From Bacillus sp. RO1 (GTDB lineage Bacteria; Bacillota; Bacilli; Bacillales; Bacillaceae_I), in the NCBI RefSeq assembly GCF_012524115.1, contig NZ_JAAZWB010000085.1:31217-95216 (forward strand): a DNA stretch of 64,000 nt. Reading direction: 5' to 3'. How positions within the stretch are numbered: the first letter of the stretch is position 1; each line of letters begins with the position of its first letter. Under the pieces are notes generated by a model, which did not search any database, had not been told where the DNA came from, and saw only the letters and a list, made by a program, of their open reading frames with translations. Shown piece by piece: positions 57,955 to 64,000 of this stretch. A program made the position numbers and the translations under genes.

Positions 57955-58839
57955 TTAAAAAATCTTTAAAGCTTTCTCTTTTATACTGAAATCTGTGGTG
58001 CTATTATGAACAATTTCTCCGTCACATTGCATGACCATGGAGGAATTCTGACTTATTTTAATGGACGCTCCTCTAAGCGTGGTGACTTTTCGGTGTTTAA
58101 TATGCTTTCCTTTAAAAGCTAGAGGAAACACAAATAACAACTCCCATCTTCCGATACCAGAAACCACACAAACATCCAATGCCCCATCATTTCCAATGGC
58201 ATCAGGGCAGATCATGATTCCTCCACCATAATATGGGAGGTTGGCAACCGCTATCAACCAAACATCCTCAAACGTTTTTACACTTCCATCTACTTCAACT
58301 GAAACATCAGATGGTTGATAGGTGAAAAGAACCCTGAAGATATTCAGCACATACGACAAGCCCCCTAACCCTAATTTATTCAGTATGCGCTTTGATCTTG
58401 AGCTATTGGTGACCTCGGCAACCTTACCGTCAAACCCTAGCCCAGCAATCGATATATAATACTCTTCACCTACTTTTGGTACATCGATTAGATGATGAGA
58501 ACCCTTTAAAATACGATCCAAAGCTCCTACCACATCAAAAGGGACTCCAAGGCTTCTTGCCAAGTCATTTCCAGAACCGGCAGGAACAACCCCTAGAGCC
58601 ACTTTACTGTATACCAATTTATTAACCACTTCATGAATGGTACCGTCCCCACCGACTACAACGACAGCTTGTACCAAATTCTCATCTACATTTTCTAATA
58701 ATTCACCGGCATGACCTGCATATTGGGTAAAAAAGACTTGATAAGGTAAACTTTTCTCCTTTAGTAACTTTTCTGTTTCTCTCCACATCCGTAGTCCTTT
58801 TCCGCTGCCAGCCATCTTGTTGACAATAATATGATACAC
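57955..58839 (-). CDS. Diacylglycerol kinase-family lipid kinase
   Basis: This 294-residue soluble lipid kinase has the DAGK catalytic motif VVVGGDGTIHEV and VPAGSGNDLAR loop, plus the C-terminal sandwich domain. It belongs to the DgkB/YegS/BmrU group; whether diacylglycerol or another lipid is the substrate is open. The GTG at 58839 is used because it gives the family N-terminus (YHIIVNKMAGSG); the frame is open to 58881 without a site. Confidence 0.9.
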   Translation of the reverse strand: MYHIIVNKMAGSGKGLRMWRETEKLLKEKSLPYQVFFTQYAGHAGELLENVDENLVQAVVVVGGDGTIHEVVNKLVYSKVALGVVPAGSGNDLARSLGVPFDVVGALDRILKGSHHLIDVPKVGEEYYISIAGLGFDGKVAEVTNSSRSKRILNKLGLGGLSYVLNIFRVLFTYQPSDVSVEVDGSVKTFEDVWLIAVANLPYYGGGIMICPDAIGNDGALDVCVVSGIGRWELLFVFPLAFKGKHIKHRKVTTLRGASIKISQNSSMVMQCDGEIVHNSTTDFSIKEKALKIF

Positions 58840-58909
58840 TACCCTTACACCGCCTATAAATTTCTCTTTATCTATATACACTAATTCGTTATAGGCGAGT
58901 ACAAATCCT

Positions 58910-59245
58910 TTAAGATACTTCTTTTCTTTCTGAACGATTTACAAGCGTAAACAGCGAATCCATCAGCAAGAAATGTCTAAAGGACCCTTTAAATGCTAAA
59001 CCTTTTACATCTCTCATCTTCGTTCCATTTAGAAGCTCCATTATATCGTCTGCAGAACCCTCGATTACAACATCAGCCACTGTTGCACCATGTTCCACTT
59101 GCAAGTTATTTTTACTTAATGAAAAAAACGATCTCTCCCCTTGGGACACTAAACAGCAACGCAGACTGTAGTAAGGCAAAATTTCCATAACATGCGACTT
59201 ACTTTTGGCTTTAAGAAGAAACATTTCTAAGTTCTCTATTACCAT
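58910..59245 (-). CDS. YusD-like SCP2 sterol-binding-fold protein
   Basis: This 111-residue protein resembles SCP2-type sterol-transfer domains (ATVADVVIEGSADDIMELLNG, MRDVKGLAFKGSFRHFLLMDSLF). It lies at the YusD position between the met operon and yusE. Function is unknown; the fold suggests lipid binding. GGGGG lies ten bases before the ATG. Confidence 0.72.
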   Translation of the reverse strand: MVIENLEMFLLKAKSKSHVMEILPYYSLRCCLVSQGERSFFSLSKNNLQVEHGATVADVVIEGSADDIMELLNGTKMRDVKGLAFKGSFRHFLLMDSLFTLVNRSERKEVS

Positions 59246-59303
59246 TACAAACCAGCCCCCTTTTTCTATTAATTTCCCTGCCTGTCAGCCTAATCCCTGC
59301 AAT

Positions 59304-59350
59304 AAAAAAAGAACAATTACCGCGTATTTTTCGATAACTGTTCTTCATTT
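59304..59350 (-). terminator. Terminator of the MFS gene
   Basis: GAACAGTTATCG / CGGTAATTGTTC (with G-T pairs) followed on the minus strand by TTTTTTTATTG. Confidence 0.82.
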
Positions 59351-59368
59351 CCCAAGAAATATGTCAGA

Positions 59369-60640
59369 CTATGATGTCTTTACCATAGCCTTTTGGTAGG
59401 TTGCCGTCGTTTTTTCCCTAAACATCAAATAAAAGAAAATAGAACTTGTCAGATAAAGCACAGCCGTGATGGAGAATACAATCGAATATCCCCAATATTC
59501 CCCATATAAAAGTACGATGGTCATTGAAACCGGCCCCATGCTAGCCCATCCGAGTGAAAAGACCATTTGATTTATGGAGTTAGCAAAACCCTTCAAAGAG
59601 TTATCTACCTTCTCCATCATCATCGAAGAAATGATTGGATTTGCTGCATTCATCAATGCCTGCCTGAATAAAAATCCAAGAGCAGCAAGCCAAAAAATTT
59701 GAGTGAAGGCGGTTATTAGCATGAACGGTAAAGAAAGAAGCTGTAAAATAACCACTGCTCTCATCTCTCCTACTCTTCTGACAACCGCCGGACCGATAAT
59801 CATGGCTACTGCAGTGACCGCCTGACCTAAAGATAGAACAATGCCAATGGTAGAATTAGACGTCCCAAAACGATCTGCAAAATACATGTTCAAATAAGGA
59901 ATGACCAGCCCAGATCCAAATCCTACCAAGATGGATGCGAAAGAAAAAGCAAAAATCAGCTTCCATTGCCCTTTTGATATTGACGATTGGAAATTTTTAA
60001 AAGTAAATGCTTTGTTCTCTTTTTCCCGTTGCACTTCCGTTGTTTTCCATAATGGAATGATTCCCAACATAAAGATGAGACTTCCGAGTAAAAGCGTTAG
60101 TCTAATACTCCAAACAGGGGTAAGTCCTACAACATGTAAAAGTAAATCCGTTAATGACCCTCCCAAAAGATTTCCGACAACGTTTGCTCCCATCATAACC
60201 GCAAAGTGGTAGCTAAAAAGTTTTACTCTCTGTTCTTTTGTTGAGCTTTCTGCAAGCCATGGTACTGCTGTGACTTGAATGAAGGCCATAGCTATTCCTG
60301 CAATAAAAGCACTGATTAAAAGCAGTGATTCTAATTCGAAAATGCTTCTCAAGAACATAAAGATTCCACTAAAAAACACACCAAAAAGCATCATTTTCTT
60401 GCGGCCAATGCGGTCACTTAATATCCCTGCCGGAATTAAGATGATAGCTGCTGCTAATGATGAAGCTGCGATGACATTCCCGTTTACCGTCTCCGCAAAC
60501 CCAAGCTCCCTTATATAAAAGTTATAAACAATCATAAAAATCCCTAGCCCTATTTGAGTCAGGATATTAACAATAAATAACTTCTGGATAGTATGATCAT
60601 ACCGCATAAATGACTGAAACCAGCTTGCATTCTTCAACAT
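59369..60640 (-). CDS. MFS transporter, drug/sugar-exporter type
   Basis: This 423-residue, 12-helix transporter has the MFS motif A (GILSDRIGRKKM) between helices 2 and 3 and a second, weaker copy. The substrate is not evident. GAGGGG lies seven bases before the ATG. It stands alone with its own terminator and a dispersed repeat upstream. Confidence 0.9.
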   Translation of the reverse strand: MLKNASWFQSFMRYDHTIQKLFIVNILTQIGLGIFMIVYNFYIRELGFAETVNGNVIAASSLAAAIILIPAGILSDRIGRKKMMLFGVFFSGIFMFLRSIFELESLLLISAFIAGIAMAFIQVTAVPWLAESSTKEQRVKLFSYHFAVMMGANVVGNLLGGSLTDLLLHVVGLTPVWSIRLTLLLGSLIFMLGIIPLWKTTEVQREKENKAFTFKNFQSSISKGQWKLIFAFSFASILVGFGSGLVIPYLNMYFADRFGTSNSTIGIVLSLGQAVTAVAMIIGPAVVRRVGEMRAVVILQLLSLPFMLITAFTQIFWLAALGFLFRQALMNAANPIISSMMMEKVDNSLKGFANSINQMVFSLGWASMGPVSMTIVLLYGEYWGYSIVFSITAVLYLTSSIFFYLMFREKTTATYQKAMVKTS

Positions 60641-60757
60641 AAATTTACCCCTCGTTTGTTTGTTGAATAATTATTTCGTCTCCCTAAACAAACTTACTCC
60701 TTTTTCAGAAAAATGGCAATAGGTGTTTCTGTCGAATTGTAAAAATATTTGCAATCA

Positions 60758-60897
60758 CATTGTTTATTGGAGTGGACGGCACGAAGACGCCCGTGGCAAG
60801 AAGGGACAGGTGATACCCCACAGTCGCAAGCAGAGGAGGTTCACAGACCGCCCGCAGGCAAGCGAAGCGCCTGGAACGGAAATCAACAGTAATAGGA
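60758..60897 (-). repeat. MITE-like dispersed repeat, copy (reverse)
   Basis: TTTATTGGAGTGGACGGC, GAAGACGCCCGTGGCAAG, GGGACAGGTGATACCCCAC, GAGGAGGTTCACAGACCGCC, GCAAGCGAAGCGCCTGGAAC and AAATCAACAG. Confidence 0.88.
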
Positions 60898-60901
60898 CTC
60901 C

Positions 60902-60936
60902 ATAAAAAAAAAACACCTCAGAGGGTGTTTTTAGTT
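60902..60936 (-). terminator. Terminator of yusE
   Basis: AACACC / GGTGTT with a 6-base loop; ten T residues follow on the minus strand. Confidence 0.88.
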
Positions 60937-61254
60937 AACTGACATTCCATCATGTTCCTTGAAGAGTCCATATAAATACTCCACCGAACGGAAGGCATAA
61001 ATTTTTTCCTTCATCTCACCATTATTAAAAATCATCAAACAAGGGACGCTCTCGATTTCCCACTTCATAGCAAGATCTTGGATATAATTTACATCAAGCA
61101 TCCCAAAGGTAAGATGCGGAAAAAGCTCTTTCGTTACATCCAGCATACGCTTGGCAACCTGACAGGTCCCACACATAGGCGTGTAAAAATAAACCACACT
61201 TAGTTTATTCTCATTAATTTCTTGTATAAGTTCTTCCTTCGTCCAATCCCTCAT
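60931..61254 (-). CDS. yusE: Thioredoxin-like protein YusE
   Basis: This 107-residue thioredoxin-fold protein has the active-site CGTC (C28/C31) in YFYTPMCGTC and a cis-proline segment (ESVPCLMIF). No signal peptide is present, so it acts in the cytosol. GAGG lies eight bases before the ATG. It is 24 bases after yusF and probably cotranscribed with it. Confidence 0.92.
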   Translation of the reverse strand: MRDWTKEELIQEINENKLSVVYFYTPMCGTCQVAKRMLDVTKELFPHLTFGMLDVNYIQDLAMKWEIESVPCLMIFNNGEMKEKIYAFRSVEYLYGLFKEHDGMSVN

Positions 61255-61277
61255 GATCTCATCCTCATTACATCTTA

Positions 61278-61625
61278 TTACAAGTATTCTGCATGAATAT
61301 CAATATTTGCACTTAGTAGCACTGTAGCTATATGGTGATGTGGTGCTGAGGCCACTTCTCGATACATTTTATCAATATAAAGATGCTCTGCCTCTGGAAA
61401 CTCCCTTTTAAAGAGCTTCCGCAATTTTTCACCAGAACTATCTGCATCCACCAAAATATAAACCTCTTTATCCATAATATCTTCCATCAATTCATCAAGC
61501 TTTGTGACACTAATCGTGCCATTCGTACATATAATATGAACTGGTTCATTGATGACTTCCTGAACGCGTTTTTTATCTGATTTACCCTCTACGATAATAA
61601 TTTTTTCTTCATGTATTAAATCCAT
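61278..61625 (-). CDS. yusF: YusF, small toprim-domain protein
   Basis: This 115-residue protein is a stand-alone toprim domain: the glutamate in IIVEGKSD and the VDADSSG (DxD) motif are present, as in RNase M5 and DnaG-type nucleases/primases. A nucleic-acid role is inferred from the fold. The ATG at 61625 follows AGG by eight bases; a GTG at 61634 is in frame. Confidence 0.9.
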   Translation of the reverse strand: MDLIHEEKIIIVEGKSDKKRVQEVINEPVHIICTNGTISVTKLDELMEDIMDKEVYILVDADSSGEKLRKLFKREFPEAEHLYIDKMYREVASAPHHHIATVLLSANIDIHAEYL

Positions 61626-61734
61626 ATCCATCACCTGTTCTAAAAAGATGTATAAAGATAAGTTGCTTTATACTATAACTATTCCGAATAGCGGTAATGT
61701 ACACATATAATTAAAAATAAGGGCGTCATTTAAT

Positions 61735-61775
61735 ATGAAAAAGGGGCGGAACTAATAAGAGTCCCAACCCCACCG
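61735..61775 (-). terminator. Terminator of yusG
   Basis: GGGG-GGGAC pairs with GTTCC-CCCC, then TTTTTCAT on the minus strand. Confidence 0.65.
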
Positions 61776-61779
61776 ATGG

Positions 61780-62025
61780 TTAACACCATCCATTTTCGTA
61801 GTCGCAATCTACATATTTGGCATCTTTTTCTGAAGGCACTGAAACTTGTTGAAAAATCTTGCTTCCTTCTTGTTCATAGCCATTTTTTAAAGCATACTGG
61901 TTGCCTTGCTCGGTAAACGTTACTTGACCTATGGATTCATTTTCCACGTAAAGCTCAAAGCCTTGGTTTGTCAACTTCCCGTTTACTCTGTCGGTGATAT
62001 CCAACCTTTTGTTATCCAAAGTCAT
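61780..62025 (-). CDS. yusG: YusG family protein (DUF2553)
   Basis: This 81-residue protein matches YusG/DUF2553 (ITDRVNGKLTNQGFELYVENESIGQVTF, ending YVDCDYENGWC). Function is unknown. AGAGGTG lies seven bases before the ATG. It lies 58 bases after gcvH, in the same order as in B. subtilis. Confidence 0.9.
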   Translation of the reverse strand: MTLDNKRLDITDRVNGKLTNQGFELYVENESIGQVTFTEQGNQYALKNGYEQEGSKIFQQVSVPSEKDAKYVDCDYENGWC

Positions 62026-62083
62026 TTAAGGTCACCTCTTTAGTAAAAGTTAACTAAAGTTAGGTTGCCCCGCGCCTAGATAA

Positions 62084-62467
62084 TTAGTCTTCTTTTGTCA
62101 TTTCCTCATATTGCTCAGCAGTCATTAATTTTTCAACTTCACCAGCATCTGCAGGTTCCACCACAATCATCCATGCTTTTTCGTATGGAGATTCGTTAAC
62201 AAATTCAGGGCTGTCATTTAAATCTTCGTTAACTTCTACCACTTTTCCGCTGATTGGAGCGTAAAGTTCTGATACTGTTTTTACAGATTCTACACTTCCA
62301 AATGGCTCATCTGCAGAGATTTCATCTCCAACTTCAGGAAGTTCAACAAACACAATATCGCCAAGCTCGGATTGAGCAAAGTGCGTAATACCCACTCGTA
62401 CTTTTTCTCCTTCAACTTTTACCCATTCATGTTCTTCGGAATAACGTAAATCTTTAGGTGTGCTCAT
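62084..62467 (-). CDS. gcvH: Glycine cleavage system H protein
   Basis: This 127-residue protein carries the lipoyl group that shuttles the aminomethyl intermediate between glycine cleavage enzymes; it is also a lipoyl relay in Bacillus. The lipoylated lysine is K63 in [20 protein letters not shown] lies eight bases before the ATG at 62467. LipA is at 34.5 kb. gcvP and gcvT are not in the window. Confidence 0.97.
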   Translation of the reverse strand: MSTPKDLRYSEEHEWVKVEGEKVRVGITHFAQSELGDIVFVELPEVGDEISADEPFGSVESVKTVSELYAPISGKVVEVNEDLNDSPEFVNESPYEKAWMIVVEPADAGEVEKLMTAEQYEEMTKED

Positions 62468-62542
62468 CAATAATTCCCTCCATCAAACTTGTTTATTTTT
62501 AGCTCTTCTAATAGGCATGCCTATGTTAAAAGAGAGCCTGTC

Positions 62543-62899
62543 CTATTTCCATGTTTCTTCAAACTGCTTTTCATTAAATCCAACTGTTACTTTGCTGCCG
62601 TCTGTAGTAATCGGGCGCTTAATCAGCATGCCGTCCGTTGCAAGAATATCAAGCAATTCCTCTTCGGATGCTGTTTTCACTTTATCCTTCAATCCAAGCT
62701 CGCGATATTTCATGCCACTTGTATTGAAGAACTTCTTCAGTTCTAGGCCGCTTTTGTTATATAGCTCCTCTAACTTTTCACGTGATGGTGGATTTTCGAC
62801 AATATGTACTTCTTCTACCGCTACACCATTCGCCTCAAGCCACTTTTTAGCATTGCGGCATGTGCCACATTTAGGATACCAATAAAACGTTACTGTCAT
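62543..62899 (-). CDS. yusI: YusI, ArsC/Spx-family protein
   Basis: This 118-residue protein has the ArsC/Spx fold and a CGTC pair (C11/C14) in FYWYPKCGTCRNAKKWL. The RPI(T/V) segment (LIKRPITTDG) is the family hallmark. It is YusI by position upstream of gcvH; whether it reduces arsenate or acts as an Spx-like regulator is unknown. The frame is open to 62923; the ATG at 62899 gives the family start. Confidence 0.92.
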   Translation of the reverse strand: MTVTFYWYPKCGTCRNAKKWLEANGVAVEEVHIVENPPSREKLEELYNKSGLELKKFFNTSGMKYRELGLKDKVKTASEEELLDILATDGMLIKRPITTDGSKVTVGFNEKQFEETWK

Positions 62900-63104
62900 A
62901 ACCTTTTTGCACCACCTTAGCATACATGATTTTACTCATATATTGTAGCATAACACAAAGCCTGCGCCTAATTTTCAACACGCTATTTTCTATAATTCGA
63001 CGTATTTTTCTATTTTCCTTTTTGATGAGATACAATTTCTGTAGACAATAGATTTTTAAGGCTCTTAAAGTTAAAATAAAGCTATAGTAGGAACGGTGGA
63101 AAGG

Positions 63105-63806
63105 ATGAGCTCTGTGACGGAAAAATTATCAAAAGAACTAAAAGAGTTTTTGTTCTCTTCTTTTGAAAAGAAATTGGCTGTCAAAAAGGGAGCTTATTTA
63201 TTTCAAGAGGGTATGGTCGCCTCTGAAATATATTTAATTTTGAATGGAACCTTTAAGATAAGCAAGGTGACACCTGATGGTCAGGAGCTTACATTAAGGC
63301 TATGCAGTCAGGATGACCTTGTGGGAGAACTGACATTATTTTGTTCTGGAGCAATTTATATGCTCAGTGCCAAAGCAATAGATGATAAAGGTAGTGTGCT
63401 TGTAATACCAAAGTTGGAATTGGAACGGAAACTCGGGGAAAGCGGGAGGCTCGCTTTGGAATTTATGAAATGGATGAGCCTTCATTATCGTAAAACGCAG
63501 ACAAAATTCAGGGATCTAGTTTTGAACGGAAGAAAAGGAGCCTTGTATTCGACTCTAATCAGGATGTCCAATAGCTATGGGGTTTTAAAAGCGGATGGTA
63601 TCTTGATAGACCTCCACTTAACGAATCAGGAATTGGCCAACTATTGCGGGACTTCTCGGGAAGTGGTGAACAGGATGCTTTCAGAGTTAAAAAAGAATGG
63701 CGTTGTATCCGTTGATAAGGGGAGGGTTACCATCCATGACTTGAATTATTTGAAGGTAGAGATTCATTGTGAAAATTGTCCGGATGAGTTGTGCCGGATT
63801 GACTAG
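63105..63806 (+). CDS. fnr: Anaerobic regulator Fnr, Bacillus type with C-terminal Fe-S cluster
   Basis: This protein of about 233 residues is a Crp/Fnr-family activator. The cyclic-nucleotide-like domain (FQEGMVASEIYLILNG, DLVGELTLF) leads to a helix-turn-helix (LTNQELANYCGTSREVVNRMLSEL). The C-terminus has CENCPDELC, the C-x2-C-x4-C ligands of the oxygen-sensitive [4Fe-4S] cluster found in Bacillus Fnr; the fourth ligand Asp (RDLVLNGRKGALYS) is also there. ATG 63105 is used; GTG 63114 with AAAGGA is an alternative. Confidence 0.94.
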   Translation: MSSVTEKLSKELKEFLFSSFEKKLAVKKGAYLFQEGMVASEIYLILNGTFKISKVTPDGQELTLRLCSQDDLVGELTLFCSGAIYMLSAKAIDDKGSVLVIPKLELERKLGESGRLALEFMKWMSLHYRKTQTKFRDLVLNGRKGALYSTLIRMSNSYGVLKADGILIDLHLTNQELANYCGTSREVVNRMLSELKKNGVVSVDKGRVTIHDLNYLKVEIHCENCPDELCRID

Positions 63807-63885
63807 TGGCTATTTAAAAGAGGCTGGGACAAAACTAAAAAACCTTAATAAAAGACGAACAATATAGTTATCCTAGGTATCGACT

Positions 63886-64000
63886 CTAAATACCGCTGTT
63901 GATTTCCACAAATGGCTTCGCTTTCCTAGGGGCGGTGCTTGAGCCTCCTCGCTCCGCTGCGGGGTCTCAAGCTACCGCTATCTCCCTCAGGAGTCTTCGC
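63886..64000 (+). repeat. MITE-like dispersed repeat, copy cut by the window end (forward)
   Basis: ACCGCTGTTGATTTCCACAA, ATGGCTTCGCTTTCCTAGGG, GGTGCTTGAGCCTCCTCGC, GCGGGGTCTCAAGCTACCGC and GGAGTCTTCGC. The central GCTTGAG / CTCAAGC arms are perfect here. Confidence 0.9.

Overview
The window is chromosomal DNA from a low-GC, endospore-forming Bacillaceae bacterium. Many reading frames recur in the order of the Bacillus subtilis yui/yum/yut/yun/yur/yus segment (bioY, yuiF, pepA, yuiD, yuiC-yuiB-yuiA, yumC, yutM, dapF, nupC, yutJ, yutI, hom-thrC-thrB, yutH to yutC, lipA, lytH, yunC-D-F, suf, yurZ, metNIQ, yusE-F-G, gcvH, yusI). Strong Shine-Dalgarno sites, frequent TTG/GTG starts and intrinsic terminators also fit Bacillaceae. 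The left edge carries the 5' part of a gas-vesicle operon, so the host is not B. subtilis itself. I do not assign a species. No phage, IS transposase, CRISPR, rRNA or tRNA was seen.

Layout. 1-2.3 kb: gvpP-Q-A-R-N on the minus strand, behind a SigB-like promoter. 2.5-8.9 kb: biotin importer BioY with a BirA-like operator, an NhaC-superfamily transporter, PepA, YuiD, a cobalamin-binding-like protein and YuiC. 9-10 kb: a gene-free block of repeats. 10-16.9 kb: YuiB, YuiA, Nudix, type II NADH dehydrogenase (Rex/Fnr-like operator), YumC, a TIMP-like protein, an Fe-S carrier and DapF. 17-18 kb: an 18-copy tandem array. 18-26.6 kb: NupC, YutJ, YuzB, YuzD, YutI and the threonine operon hom-thrC-thrB. 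26.6-36.7 kb: hydroxyacid dehydrogenase, the yut genes, an EAL phosphodiesterase, LipA and LytH. 37-42.2 kb: MetP/MetS, a lysine-riboswitch-controlled NhaC-type transporter and an HD-GYP phosphodiesterase. 42.7-43.4 kb: a second tandem array. 43.5-48 kb: yunC-D-F and two membrane proteins. 48-53.4 kb: the sufCDSUB Fe-S assembly operon. 54.5-57.9 kb: YurZ and the SAM-riboswitch-controlled methionine ABC importer. 58-63.8 kb: lipid kinase, SCP2 protein, MFS transporter, yusE-F-G, GcvH, YusI and a Bacillus-type Fnr.

Functional links. Iron-sulfur and redox genes are numerous: suf, yutM, yutI, LipA (which makes the lipoyl group for GcvH), Fnr, two NDH-2 paralogues and YumC. Amino-acid supply is controlled by RNA or DNA elements for lysine, methionine and threonine.

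The most unusual content is intergenic. Five separate tandem arrays share a 52-bp period, each unit carrying a palindromic core, in two sequence families. A MITE-like, strongly palindromic element of about 130-190 bp occurs about twelve times, counting partial copies. A short palindromic motif lies next to hom and yutG.
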